From Parapristionchus giblindavisi (taxonomy: Eukaryota; Nematoda; Chromadorea; Rhabditida; Diplogasteridae): DNA of 64,000 nt. The notes beneath the pieces were generated by a model. The model worked only from the letters and a program-made list of their open reading frames with translations. It did not search any database and was not told the DNA's origin. Where the stretch lies: positions 310,001 through 374,000 of the forward strand of contig CALSFV010000307.1 in NCBI GenBank assembly GCA_943737045.1, read 5' to 3'. A program made the translations under genes and the position numbers. Positions 35,570 through 47,397 of the stretch are shown in pieces (the first letter of the stretch is position 1; each line of letters begins with the position of its first letter).

Positions 35570-36076
35570 CAGTCCCGCAGAATCGCCGCCTTAACAGGCG
35601 TCACGCCACGTCACGCGGCGTGACGCCTTGATCGCCATGCTGTTTTCTGCTCAACTGTAAGTGTTTTAGGTGTCTCAAATACGTTTTTGATAAGCTATTC
35701 GGTCATATGCATATAATGCACATGAGAAAAGAATAGAAAATTATTTTAAAATTAATGAAAATTAATTTTTAAAATATGGCACGGCAATAACGTTTTGTGG
35801 TGTACTACTGTATTTCTTCATTTTCCCAATCGATAATTGAGAATTTCGGTATTACACGACACCACTGAATATTTTAAAAATTAATTTTCATTAATTTTAA
35901 AATAATTTTCTATTCTTTTCTCATGTACATTATATGCATATGACCGAATAGCTTATCAAAAACGTATTTGAGACACCTAAAACACTTACAGTTGAGCAGA
36001 AAACAGCATGGCGATCAAGGCGTCACGCCGCGTGACGTGGCGTGACGCCTGTTAAGGCGGCGATTCTGCGGGACTG
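35570..36076. mobile_element. 507-bp MITE with about 240-bp TIRs and TA target duplication
   Basis: The ends are CAGTCCCGCAGAATCGCCGC and its exact mirror GCGGCGATTCTGCGGGACTG. TA flanks both sides (35568-35569, 36077-36078). Units 1 and 2 preserve the empty site AAATACATTATCC at the same spot. TA duplication and a CAGT start are typical of Tc1/mariner-type non-autonomous elements. No coding capacity. Confidence 0.95.
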
Positions 36077-37241
36077 TACATTATCCTTCTATAATAGTTA
36101 ATTCATCTTGGATGAATTAGTACATACACGCTCCATCTCTTTGTTTCTCTGAATCTTTCACCCTCCCCTCTCTGTCACGATACAACAAACATAGACATTA
36201 CGAACAAGGAGAACACTGCAATGAGAGATGGAGATGAAGTAGAGAGAGAGAGAGAGAGTTAGAGAAGAAAAGCGATGGATACAGATAGATAGAGATAGAC
36301 GGGGATAGAGAGAAATAGAGATAGATAGAAAGATAGAGATGAGTGAGTTAGAGAAAAAGAGAAAAAAGTTTGTGAGACAATGACCGAGAAGAGAAACAGA
36401 GAATTAAAGAAACCCCAGAGGGGAACAATCGAATATTGACCACCTTGACTCTTCTTTGAACGCATAAATCTTTTACTATTCTTCTCGCCTTCTATCTTAA
36501 TAATATCTTATCTTAATAATATTGAATATTCTGCCCGAAACTGTCCGATCGAGGCTCACCGGAGCAAGCGAAAAGTTCCGAGATTACTTAGAATGCTAAC
36601 AAGTATCTTTTTGAATGTAAAAAAAATATATACGGATAGAAAATTGATGTGATCTTTCCTCATTCCCCGCAATGATTCTACTTCTGCATTTATATGTTGA
36701 TCATCTACCGTTTCCATCTTCTCGTTGTCTTTTGTTTTATTCTGTTCAGCGATTTTCTCGAAAACGCACAATTATTATTAGACCTTTTTTCTGTCTCGCG
36801 CCTAATTAAATCTCGTCAAAAACTTCCTCATTTATTATATAGTATGTGTATGGTTCCCTTATCTCTTTTACTGCGCGTAGTGTGCACAATATTGTCGTGC
36901 GTAATCAATTTTTATCATGTACAGTGGTAGAGATTAGCATATACAATGGAATGGGGGCTAAATCACGCTCTTTTATCGAGGAATTTATCACTATTTGGAG
37001 AGTACACACGTGATTCCGAAAAAGTCGATTGGCATAGGTTTCACAGGCTAGTAATATACTTGATAACAATAAATTGTTTTGTTGAATGATAAATCATATC
37101 TTATTATAAAACGGGAATAAAGCTTGATATGGTTTCTCGGTCACAATACCGATATTCTTGGGATTACTAGTAAAACTGGAAAAAAATGTATACTGCCGAG
37201 TGATTACAGTAGGATGTATTTACAGTGGGAGCAAGCGTAAT

Positions 37242-37744
37242 TTATCGTTTCTTCAATCCAAGTGCAGCCAGAAGACCGCTGATTAATCCCGGACGAGGGT
37301 ATCCGCCATAACCGCCGTAGCCGTATCCGCCATCTGGAAACCGGGAAATTGGCACCAATTGAGGGGTCTAACAAACGCTGTTGTTCGCAATAACTTTTTA
37401 AGGTAAAAAGAGCAGTGATTGACAGAATACGAGCCCAAGTTACGAGCCCAAGTTTGTTAATTTTTTAAAGCAAAATGCAAAATGTGAACGATGAAGGCTC
37501 ACCTTCAAAAAAAAATCACAAAAAATCACTCACCTTCATCTAATGCGATTTAACCATGCGGTTTCACTATTGAAATTTAAAAAAAATATTAAAGTCAACG
37601 ATGGAACTCACATGGATATCCCCCGTATCCACCGTACCCACCACCGTAATCACCTGGGATGATTTCAACCGTCTCCTCGACGTAGTCCTGCCCCATCACT
37701 ATCACAGCGAGCACCATCAGCAAGACCAAACACGGTACCGACAT
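37242..37744 (-). CDS. YGGY-type secreted peptide precursor, 74 aa (unit 3)
   Basis: Exons 37612-37744 and 37242-37333 (minus), 75 codons. It differs from the unit 2 copy only in the signal peptide (MSVPCLVLLMVLAVIVMG). The Gly/Tyr repeats and the C-terminal GLISGLLAALGLKKR are identical, although the intron has diverged, which suggests the peptide is kept by selection. Likely a secreted epidermal or intestinal antimicrobial peptide of the NLP/CNC type. No receptor or processing partner is visible. Confidence 0.87.
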
Positions 37745-38771
37745 GGTTACGGTAGACGGTATGGTTCTGGTTACGGTAGAAGGAGTGAGCGCGCGGAGGT
37801 AAATATAGGGAATGATTGAATGAGTAATGCTGGGGTACAGTTATAGATGATCGAGAATAACAAGAGCGGATTATTTCTCTTCCATCTATCCTTTTTGTCT
37901 TCGTCTGTGTTCTAGAACGGTAATAGTCATTCCTCTATCTTCTATCGACCTGTAGTCGATCAAACAAATATATGACTGTCCACGTTTCTGTCGACCACAA
38001 TATTTGCGCAGATGGGGGTGCTAGGGAGCGGTGCCTTCAAAACGTGATACAAAGAATGTGAAATGTCCATGATGTGGGTATTTCAAACCAGGTGTACGTT
38101 ATGATAATACTTATTCTTATTCATGGGGATTGCTTAATTATAAATGACGAAGAATGGTATTTACGAAAAACGTTAACGATCCTATAGGAACTCTTTCATC
38201 TTACATTTTGCTAGAATATTAACTGATATGTGAATGTTGTTAACTATTAGTCATCAATTTTCACTCGATTAAATCGCTATTATGCAACATCTCATGTTTG
38301 ATAGACCAACGGATTTATCGGAAACATACACGTAATATCTGTACAGATAGAGAGGATTATCGGGTCGTAACGATATTATTATTCAGTTTTATGAAGCGAT
38401 GACTTGGCACTTACGATTCTATGGAACTTTGGTAAGGGGCACATGATGAAATGATTATCATAGGTGACATCGATCGATAATGACTCAATCCATGTATCGA
38501 TCACTTGCGGTGACGATAGTAGTTATCTTAATATTGATTATTGAACTTTATTAAACATTATATCGATTGTGTACCTAAAAGACTACTGTAAATTTAAGTC
38601 TAGCGCTCTGACAGACTTTGTCGCTGGCACAGAAAGTGAGAGAATCCGACAAGAGCGGGTGATTTTAAAATTAGTTGCGCTAGTCTTGGTAGTGCGCGAT
38701 AGTTCCTCGGTTTAGACGATTTTTGTGGAAAAAAAAACTGCATAATGAATCGAAAATAAACATCCTCTTAC
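37745..38771. other. Intergenic region
   Basis: At 37735-37800 the plus strand reads as Gly-Tyr-Arg repeats (HGYGRRYGSGYGRRSERAE) before a GTAAAT. This may be a remnant of another glycine/tyrosine-rich gene or chance TTACGGTA repeats. The rest shows no exon; the 3' terminal exon of the next minus-strand gene may lie near 38550-38760. Confidence 0.4.
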
Positions 38772-39881
38772 CGTAATCATAATTAGAATGGATGTACGGA
38801 CTGAAATTGTTGTATCCACCGTAACCGCCACCGTATCCACCGTAGTAATTGTTACCGTAACCTCCATAGTAATTGTTACCGTAACCGCCGTAGTAGTTAT
38901 TTCCGTATCCATTGTGACTGGCTACTGTAAATACATATTTTTTTATGAATTATCGAGCAATTATTGATGAGACTATGCAAGTACTTGAGAACATTGTATT
39001 ATTGTTAGAGAGATGAAGGTTCAAAGATCAAAGATCAAAGATCACCTACGCAATTGATTATATCCGGGGTATCGCGAGCTGAACCTCGAGAATGGTCGGG
39101 CACCGAAATTGGAATAGCCATAATTGGGATAGCTATAGACATAGTTTGGAGAGCTATAGCCGAAGTTGTTGTAGCCATAGTTGTAAGAGGGATAGCTGTA
39201 CGATGTGCCATAGTAGCCATTTCCTATAAGGTAAATCAATCTAATGTATCAATCGATAATGAAATCGTTTTGCACTTGATGAGCAGTGTAAACTTCCTGA
39301 CAATGAGGGCACACCATAACCTAATTTGCAACTGACGCTCTGACCACACCCTCTCGCTTTCTTTCTCTGCGAGACAGTATAGCCAATGCGGAGAAGAAAA
39401 TTAGCTTTGGTGTTCATGTAAAAAAGGTTCTGCAACAATCCGTTTATGTTTTTTTGGACGAGATGATGATCGCTCTTTCTATCGAGTCTAATAGAGTACC
39501 ACAAAAGTTGTTCAATGGGTGAAACTGAAAAATCACAGGTACAATCCTATCGAAGTGGTAATTGAATGGTATAATTTGTAGTTAATCTCCACTTTATTTT
39601 AAATCAGTATAATACATATATTGAGAATTTTCTTTTCATTTTTACGCCGTTTAGAGAAGATAAATACGTATATTAACTCTTGAGCGCGTTCTTTCGTACT
39701 CTCTCACATGTGAAACACCACTGACAAAGACTACAAATTCCTCTTATTGATCATCATTACCATAGTATCCGGTGTTACCGTAGTACGATCCATAACCACC
39801 GTAGCCGTAGGGACTACCGTATCCCCATTGGGCTGAAGCAAACGCTAATACTGTAGCCAGAAAGAAGAGCAGTTGATTCAT
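38772..39881 (-). CDS. Gly/Tyr/Asn-rich secreted protein, at least 3 exons, 3' end unresolved
   Basis: Exons 39761-39881, 39050-39223 and 38772-38924 (minus) join in phase 1 each time. Exon 1: signal peptide MNQLLFFLATVLAFASA followed by QWGYGSPYGYGGYGSYYG, very like NLP-29-type peptides. Exon 2: YSYPSYNYGYNNFGYSSPNY. Exon 3: three GYGNNYYG repeats, then GYGGGYGGYNNFSPY and YDYG before a GTAAGA donor. The last exon was not identified. If exon 1 is read through without splicing, it closes as a 45-aa peptide ending GNDDQ (39744-39881), so two products are possible. Likely a secreted epidermal/cuticle or defence protein. Confidence 0.72.
39310..39420. repeat. Short hairpin MITE
   Basis: A diverged copy of the CTCTCGC hairpin family (GCACACCATAACCTAATTTG ... 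AAATTAGCTTTGGTGT) inside intron 1 of the Gly/Tyr/Asn-rich gene. Confidence 0.6.
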
Positions 39882-41527
39882 ATTGCTGAAAAAAAATCGG
39901 TGAAAAATAAAGAAAAAACGAGGTAAAAATACTTAATTTTGTCCAATAAACGGCGGCAATAAAGAAAAAAGTGATTTGCAACGAACCTTGCTGCTTGAGT
40001 ATAAATGTAGTTAGTATTATTCGCCGAATATATACTATTGTTGCGAGTAACGAAAAGGGAACGGTGTAGCTACGCGAAAGAAATCGTATGAAATGCAAGG
40101 GATCTGAGCGTTCTAAAGGTAAAGGCAACGAGATCGATAGAGTAGAAATTGGGCGAATGGTTCGCTCTCGATCCCGTGTTTGTATCTAATCTTATAAACG
40201 CACAAAGAAACGTTACCTATCTCGGCGGTAACTTATGGTATGTAGATAATGAAGAGATAGTTAGAATAATGAAGAGAATAATAAAGAGTTCGCAAAACTT
40301 GAAACTGCCCACTCTGGTAATACGCTCACGTAGACAACTAAAGTGAGAACGGCATTGGCAGAACGGTCAGTTTCAAATTAGCTCGGAGTGTGTCTTTTAC
40401 TATCTCTGCGCTCTCTCCATGGAGCTCCATAGAACACGAATTTCCCCATTATCTCACTACGAGATCGGTCATTGATTGTGAACATTTTTTCCGATTTATT
40501 TGGTACAAACTTGTCTGACACTTTAACCACTATTATACCTAACCGTCTATAGTTTCGTGTCTACAATGAATATGGCCCTTAAAGGCACACCCGAACAAAT
40601 TTGGAACTCTCCGCTCAGGTAATGGCCTGTCTCCTTATGCGTCTACGAGAGAGTGTTTCCAGAGTGGAAAGTAAAATTGCGCTGGTTTGCCTTTCAGGAT
40701 GGAGACCCGTGAATGTTCATGAAAATACTCACACCTATATAACTTGTAAAATAATTCTTTTTGCTTTATTTCTCACTCCGCTGTTCTAATTGAAATAACG
40801 ATGACGTCATCAGTGCAAAAGAAGTTTTGTAGGTCAACTGAAAGTGAACCCTATCGCTCCGTTCAAATGAATAAGATAAGATAAGAATAGACTAGCAGAT
40901 ATCCCCCACTTTTTATCCTTTCTATGTTGTCGAGTGAACATTAACTGACACCATTACCTGTGATTTCGTTAACCTTGCTTGCCGAAATATAAATGCTAGA
41001 AGGTGGTCTCCACCATAGAATTCCGATTTTCGTTTGTATTCAATTATATTGACAGTGTGCGCGGTACATTTGCTCAAAACAGAGACGACGTCAGTGTTCG
41101 TAGTATGGACCCCAGGCTGAAAACCCTTAAAGGAATACTCCACGCTAATTTTACCCTCCGCATTGGCAATACTCTCTCGCAAACAAAGAAAGCGAGAGAG
41201 TATTGCCAGAGCGGAGAGTTTCAAATTAGCTTGGGGTGTGGCTTTAAATGGGGTCCGATTAGAGTGCTTATTCATATTGTGTTTTCCCTATTGCGACTAT
41301 CATGATGGGCACCCAAAGACACTACGATGACCATCTTCGAGGCCGACGACTCCGTGCCTGCGCATACCGGCATGCATGTGATATTGTTTCGGAGTCGTTA
41401 AGCGTCCTATATTTAATCGATTTTCACTGTCGCCCTTGAAACTCACCATCCCGTTCATAATTTCTCGTGAACAAATACAAGTCCAGAGCTTTAATTTAAT
41501 TTTTCTAATTTTTTTTTTCAGTTTTCA
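39882..41527. other. Intergenic region with three short hairpin MITEs
   Basis: Copies at about 40305-40402, 40578-40702 and 41120-41250. No gene is supported. The open frame near 40149-40346 has mixed residues but no start codon, and it runs into a MITE. Confidence 0.5.
41120..41250. repeat. Best copy of the abundant short hairpin MITE family
   Basis: CCTTAAAGG...TTTAAATGG ends, then GCTAATTTTACCCTCCGC, the hairpin GCAATACTCTCTCGC / GCGAGAGAGTATTGC, and GCGGAGAGTTTCAAATTAGC. Related copies: about 7541-7632, 11235-11350, 14155-14240, 16740-16830, 23365-23465, 27282-27372, 39310-39420, 40305-40402, 40578-40702, 41640-41710, 42905-43020, 47455-47540, 49070-49182 and 49565-49682. It is non-coding and occurs both in introns and between genes. 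Confidence 0.85.
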
Positions 41528-42603
41528 ATGGACGTTGCTCAATCTGCGCAAGGCTCATCGCTAATTTTGATGTGAGTTGACAATTTTAATAAATTTATTT
41601 AAAACCCAAAATCATTTGAAATTCGCATAATCGGCTCTAGCCACACTCACGTTTTTTGTTTGCTAGAGACTATTGGAGAGAGTAAAATAAGAATGGGGTG
41701 TGCATTTTTTAACTATTAAATCCGTATTGTGTACAGTTTTGATCTTATATAAAATGTGCAAATTCTTTTTGAACACAGCAAAGTTCATTTATCTGCAATT
41801 TATTCGCTATATTCAGTACAACGTTCTTTACTATACTTGAGCACATAAACACATATGAGCAATACTTCATCACACTACTCACACTTTTCCCTATTTTGTT
41901 ATCTCTCCCTATCTGTCTCTGATCACTAGCTCTGTTAGCGAGCACAAAAGCGTCCTAGATCACATGATTATCACTCGAACTCTGTGCTTACCTACCTGTA
42001 TTGTTTAACCCCATTTCTGTTCCTGTAAATTGGATCACCTATTAGGTCAAAGAAGTAGTGTATATTTTTGTGACCTTGCGGGGCGAGAAAAAGAGATGAA
42101 CCAACAGCATTAAAAATTCCAATTATAGAGAATATATTTAATAATTTCAGTGTTGGATGCCTGCTAGCGGCCACGATAGCCCTGTTCTCCGTCTGTTTTC
42201 TCGTCGGATACCTTTATTTGTCAGTTAATGGTACGGAAATTTTTTCTTTCGCGTTTGGGAACACAATTAAATAAATCAAAAACATGCAAACGAGCGAACT
42301 ACACTCTTTAAATCGCAGATCAGCGTAACCGAGTTATTTTTAAAATGAAAAAACTGAAATATTCATAATAGAAACAAAGTCGTTCTATATCTGTAATTAC
42401 GTTTATCTTCTACTAATTTTAACTCTTAAGGGAAAGATAAATAAGAATAAAGTTCTAAAAAACAGAGAACCGCACTTTCAGCTCCACCCGTCGTTCAAAT
42501 GGACCATGAAGACCCTGATGATGATGACATTTATGCAACCATCAAAGACATGCAACCACCGATCTTCGTCGAGAACACTCTGTCAAAATCTAATCCTGTC
42601 TAA
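41528..42603 (+). CDS. Single-pass membrane protein with acidic tail, 81 aa, 3 exons
   Basis: Exons 41528-41571, 42151-42230 and 42482-42603 join in phase to 82 codons. The order is a short N-terminus (MDVAQSAQGSSLIL), one transmembrane helix (VGCLLAATIALFSVCFLVGY), then a 40-residue tail with the acidic run DHEDPDDDDIYATIKDM. YATI fits a YxxI/L tyrosine motif used in sorting or phospho-signalling. No family recognised. All splice sites are canonical, with TTTCAG acceptors. A short ORF just upstream (41320-41394) is not joined. Confidence 0.78.
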
Positions 42604-43916
42604 AATTTCATGATCTGTTTAAAAGTAACGAAAAGATGAGACAGTATGCGAAGCGAGAAGTGTTCCCTCTGGTTTTCTTTTCATTTCGTAACTTTGGATT
42701 ACTAATTTATTATTATCATTAAACGTGTATTATCCATAAGCTATCGGTGTTCTCATTCAATATTTCTCCGATAACAGAAGAGCTCGGTGAAAAGGCTTTT
42801 TGTGTTGTTATGTTGTACAAAATATTTGTGTTCTTTCAATATTAATATCGGTAATAAATAAACAAAGATGCCATAATTCATATTTAATTATGAGTGGGAC
42901 TCACATTTTGACATGACACCCTGTGCTAATTTTAAACCCTCCCCATTGACCATACTCTCTCGCTTTCTTTGTCTTCGAGAGAGTATTGACGATGCGGATA
43001 GTAAAATTAGCTTGGCCCTTTAAAGGTATCGAAACCATTGTCAACGGTCTCTTCAACGGCCTACGCTCTCTCGTTTTTAGAGAACAGAGAAATAGTGTGC
43101 GCAATGAAGAGACCGTTGACAAAGGTGTCAGCCCGTTTAATATATAGTGATGTCCTATTCACATCAACTCAAATTTTCCTTTTTACTGGTAAGAAAGGAA
43201 TATCACAATGGTAGGGAATATTTTCCTAATTTTCTATCTCTGCAGTCAATTCCCTTTCGTTGATATGATACATAATTTAATTTTTTAAAATTTTTATTCG
43301 AACTAAAAATACCATTGACATAAAAAAGTGACGTACAAACGTGTAATTCCGCTCAAAAAAGACGCCAGCCTACCAAAAATACACATGTGATGATTTGCAC
43401 GATAGATAACAGCTGATTACATATTGGGGGTCTCTCCCTCTTCCTGTCTACTTCTACCTCTCCCTCTCCCTCTCTACTTCTACCTCTCCCTCTCCCTCTC
43501 TACTTCTACCTCTCCCTCTCCCTCTCTACTTCTACCTCTCCCTCTACCCCCTCACCATCCTCCATCCACCTCTACCTCTGCCCTTCATATCATAGGCATA
43601 CACATAGACACTGCAGAAATGTCTCGGACAAAATGGTCATTTTCAGGTGGCCGATGATGGTTTAGTATCAATAAGAAGGGTGGGAGTGAAACAATATGCA
43701 GAGATGACAACAAACATCATGTAGTGTATTACTTTGGCTGTGTTTTTTTATACTTGTGGTTAAGCACGAAGAGATCAAATACTAATCGTTTACAACGGAA
43801 AGGATGAAGAATTAAAGAAAAGTGGTTACGAACACTTGGACGCTATCTAATTGTAAGAGGAGAAGAGGAGAGAGAAGAGCCCATTTTTAATAGATTTGCA
43901 CAAAATTCTAGCAATT
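42604..43916. other. Intergenic with two adjacent MITEs and a pyrimidine-rich repeat
   Basis: 42905-43020 and 43016-43140 are members of the two short MITE families placed back to back. No exon supported. Confidence 0.55.
43437..43565. repeat. Tandem 26-bp pyrimidine repeat, about 4 copies
   Basis: The unit CTACTTCTACCTCTCCCTCT plus CCCTCT is repeated, giving Ser/Leu/Pro-rich shadow frames. Confidence 0.9.
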
Positions 43917-44114
43917 TTAATACTTGTAGCTTCCTTCCCTTTTCAGCTTATCGCATATCTTCAGTTGATCCTGACAGATGGTCAAGAAGAGTGATGGAAT
44001 AGCACCCAAAAGGGCCAAAGCGATCAAGAGGAAGACCCGAATTGAGATGAATTTGTGAAGAAACTCTGACCAGGCTATATGAACATTGCAAGAAACAAGG
44101 TTCAGAGGATCCAT
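43917..44114 (-). CDS. Small membrane peptide, 65 aa, single exon
   Basis: ATG at 44114, TAA at 43917. It starts MDPLNLVSCNVHIAWSEFLH, has one strong hydrophobic helix (RVFLLIALALLGAIPSLFL) and a polar, lysine-rich tail ending GSYKY. Base composition and third positions look coding, unlike the AT-rich flanks. No family recognised. It might be the first exon of a longer gene, but a stop follows in frame. Confidence 0.55.
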   Translation of the reverse strand: MDPLNLVSCNVHIAWSEFLHKFISIRVFLLIALALLGAIPSLFLTICQDQLKICDKLKREGSYKY

Positions 44115-44547
44115 CTCATGTCAGTACAGATCGGGTAACCCACCGCTTAGTTGATGTCGATAAAGTGATTCAATGTCCGAAAACTATAAAGAATGTGTTG
44201 CTCAACGTTTCCAAACAATTTTGTATAAAATTGGCTGAAACGAATAACTTTCTTTTTTTTATTCCATCAACCGATTTTTCCATGCATACCTTGTAGACAA
44301 ATTCACAACTATCGAGACCACATTCACAGATTCCGCAAACTTGCACATCGATGATGCATTGTTTTTCCGCGACTGTTCTATGATTTGTGTGCGATCCTTA
44401 AGAATAACACATTCTTATCTGATTATACCTATTCACTAATGAACCGTTAGTCAGCTTTTTCTTTAACGTCTAATGCTGTTTCGTCGCCAGACCAAAGAGT
44501 TCTCATGACTCTGATACCCAGAACGGAGGCTCAACATAGAAACTGCC

Positions 44548-44690
44548 ACTAGATCGAATGAGAACCGAAGAATAATAACCGACTGTATGATAAATATTTG
44601 TGTACTTTATCTATTCATAAGCGCTTGTCTTTCATATGCAATTGTGATCATCGGTTATTATTCATACTAGTGCCTAGAAACTCACTCGAA
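44548..44690. repeat. Short TIR element (CACTAG/CTAGTG)
   Basis: GCCACTAGATCGAATGAGAA ... TATTCATACTAGTGCC with inverted arms. A relative of 13018-13158. Confidence 0.65.
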
Positions 44691-44847
44691 TGCAATGATC
44701 TTTTTGTCTTGTTTTCAAAGAAACTGACTTGGACCTGAATACTCTGAGACTTCATCAAAGTCAATGGTGTCACACTTTTCTCATCTTTAACTTTGAAAAA
44801 AGAACCGATTTGTCTGCTACAGGACATTAGAAAAATTCCATCTATAA

Positions 44848-46481
44848 CACGGGTCTCCGGTAAAAGTGTAGCAACGCCTGCCACTAGGAAAAATTTTTTG
44901 TCTCCGATTTCGATGAAAGTCGGTCAGTGGGTGTGGTTGGGGGTCATGAGAATTCCTAGCCACTTGATTTGGCCAAAATTGCAGATTATCGATTTTTTGT
45001 GATCTACCCTGAAAATGATCATAACTCGGTTCATTTTCATCGTACATCGAGCTGACAGGTGTCATTCGAACCGTATTCGAATTCTCTTCAAAAAAGTTGT
45101 TTATGACCCGTTCGCTGCTAAGTCGTCTTCAGGGCGAAAAACGCGAAAAGCAGATTATTTCACCAAAAGGTGGCCTGTTCTCGAAAATTTTCTCTTGAGA
45201 TCATCCGTATTATTGCAAAAATTATGTCTTCAAACCACGCACAATATCCCTATCTAGTTCATTTCCCGTATCTCTTGGCCCTCAGGGTCGATTACTAGAT
45301 AGCTCATGGACGTCGATTTTAGATCACTTTCTGTTTTTTGATCGTATCTCACTTCAAAGTTGTCCAATTACCTTTTCAAAAAAATAGAAATGATTCACTC
45401 GAAAAGTAGATTAAAAAGTTTATCATTGTCTAAATTGCTATATCAAGCCGTTTTGAGTTATCAAAGAAAATTGCTCCAATTTCGTGTTTTCACCGCTTTC
45501 ATGTGTTGAACAGAGAATTCAATCAATTAGAGAAATATGTTTACTTCACATTTGAAACTGTAATATAATTGAGCAAACATTGTGCAGATAGCAACACCGC
45601 TGGTGAAATATGAGGGTAGTTGATAAGTCCTTTCCTCCGTCACTAGAACCTCGAGCGTCACTGGGATAGAGGAGAGCACAGATCAGACCCGAGAGAGCAT
45701 CCATAATGGAGTTCGCCCTTGGACTGTACACGAGAGTGCTCGAGGAGGTTCAGCAAGGTTTCGGAATCGTCCCCCTATCGAAATCGTTCAAGGACTACGT
45801 GCATGCACCAAAGCATCCGCGGTGAAAACACGAAATTGGAGCAATTGTCTTTGATAACTCAAAAACGGCTTGATATAGCAATTTAGACAATGATAAACTT
45901 TTTAATCTACTTTTCGAGTGAATCATTTCTATTTTTTTGAAAAGGTAATTGGACAACTTTGAAGTGAGATACGATCAAAAAACAGAAAGTGATCTAAAAT
46001 CGACAAAGTCCATGAGCTATCTAGTAATCGACCCTGAGGGCCAAGAGATACGGGAAATGAACTAGATAGGGATATTGTGCGTGGTTTGAAGACATAATTT
46101 TTGCAATAATACGGATGATCTCAAGAGAAAATTTTCGAGAACAGGCCACCTTTTTGGTGAAATAATCTGCTTTTCGCGTTTCTCGCCCTGAAGACGACTT
46201 AGCAGCGAACGGGTCGTAAACAACTTTTTTGAAGAGAATTTGAATACGGTTCGAATGACACCTGTCAGCTCGATGTACGATGAAAATGAACCGAGTTATG
46301 ATCATTTTCAGGGTAGATCACAAAAAATCGATAATCTGCAATTTTGGCCAAATCAAGTGGCTAGGCCTTCTCATGACCCCCAACCACACCCACTGACCGA
46401 CTTTCATCGAAATCGGAGACAAAAAATTTTTCCTAGTGGCAGAGCCGTACGTTTTTGCTACACTTTTACAGGAGACCCGTG
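44848..46481. mobile_element. 1.6-kb foldback element with about 650-bp arms and a captured coding fragment
   Basis: CACGGGTCTCC at the left end mirrors GGAGACCCGTG at the right, and ATAA flanks both ends (44844-44847, 46482-46485), a candidate target duplication. The arms are nearly identical. The only non-mirrored part is about 45495-45820. No transposase frame. Confidence 0.88.
45706..45825 (+). pseudogene. Captured gene fragment in foldback centre, 39 codons
   Basis: An open segment starting MEFALGLYTRVLEEVQQGFG and ending YVHAPKHPR then TGA. Its balanced residue use and GC-richer codons contrast with the AT-rich arms. It reads like an exon of a soluble protein acquired by the element. 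Source not recognised. Confidence 0.45.
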
Positions 46482-47212
46482 ATAATATAACGAAGGGATT
46501 ACCCATAGTGGTTCTATAAACACATACATGTGTTCAAAATAGTTTGTTTTCAGGGCGCAGTGTATCAACGAAATGTTGTTTTGTAAACGTTCAACAATTT
46601 GATCATTCTGCGAATGCAGTAATGATCGGTTCATATTTCATTTTCTACAAGATACCAAAGCATACATACTACAGCGAGCTGCGCAATTTTTCCGCGAACA
46701 GCGTGTGGAATATTTTCTATTCTTAAACGCAGTCTTCTGTGTAACTAAATGTAACTTACGTACATGGTATCGTAAGTTGCGTACAAGAAAGATCTGTTTC
46801 GTACACACACACACACTTACACTTATACGACGTCGTCTGGCCTCAACGGTGTCTCTAGGTGCAAAATGAACGTGACCATCGTCATAAGCACCCTTGAGAA
46901 CATCGACCTCCAAAATTTGATTTTTTTACTGTGCCAAATTTTATTTCTTTTAGTCGATTCTTACGCAAACGGCCTCATATAATATTCACGACAATTAAAA
47001 TGGACAAATATAGATTTGCATGCCCATTGATGTTATAAATAGTTAAATAATGATTTAAAAATAATGTGTCTTATGGTATTTTGACCACTACGTCCATGTG
47101 TATCTTGTCCATGAAAGATTGGTGTGATTTGGTACATTAGAATGCGCCGAAATATTTGATAAAGACTCCAAGAACAAATTCTACTCTCTGATAAGACGCA
47201 TTCATATTAATT

Positions 47213-47397
47213 ATGATTGACATCGGCAATTTCGGCGAAAGTGAAAGCCCTCTCGTCGTGGTTCTGGAGAGTGATTCGTGATCAATTCAAGTGATAAAAT
47301 CACTTCTAGCGATAATGATAACCCATCACTCTCACCATCTCAAACACTGCTCAGGAAACAGTCGCTGACAGATCGTGACGATTCATCGATTAGATGA
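47213..47397 (+). pseudogene. Possible small gene or gene fragment in two overlapping frames
   Basis: 47213-47281 reads MIDIGNFGESESPLVVVLES then DS and stop. The next frame continues with coding-like Ser/Asp-rich sequence (NSSDKITSSDNDNPSLSPSQ then TLLRKQSLTDRDDSSIR) to a stop at 47397. The two look contiguous but are out of frame, with no room for an intron, so this is a frameshifted remnant or two chance frames. No family recognised. Confidence 0.25.

Larger units (their letters stand above)
34000..37744. repeat. Tandem unit 3
   Basis: As units 1 and 2, with the shared palindrome at about 35270-35550, a unique 507-bp MITE (35570-36076) and the GA-rich tract at about 36225-36400. Its exon 9 has an upstream intron like that of chemoreceptor A (GTGCAATATTTCTTCAAATC), while exon 10 matches chemoreceptor B, which suggests a mosaic origin. 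Confidence 0.8.

Noticed and set aside
40149..40346. Open frame with mixed residues (NLINAQRNVTYLGGNLWYV)
   Set aside because: No ATG, no splice partners, and it ends inside a hairpin MITE; kept only as a possibility.
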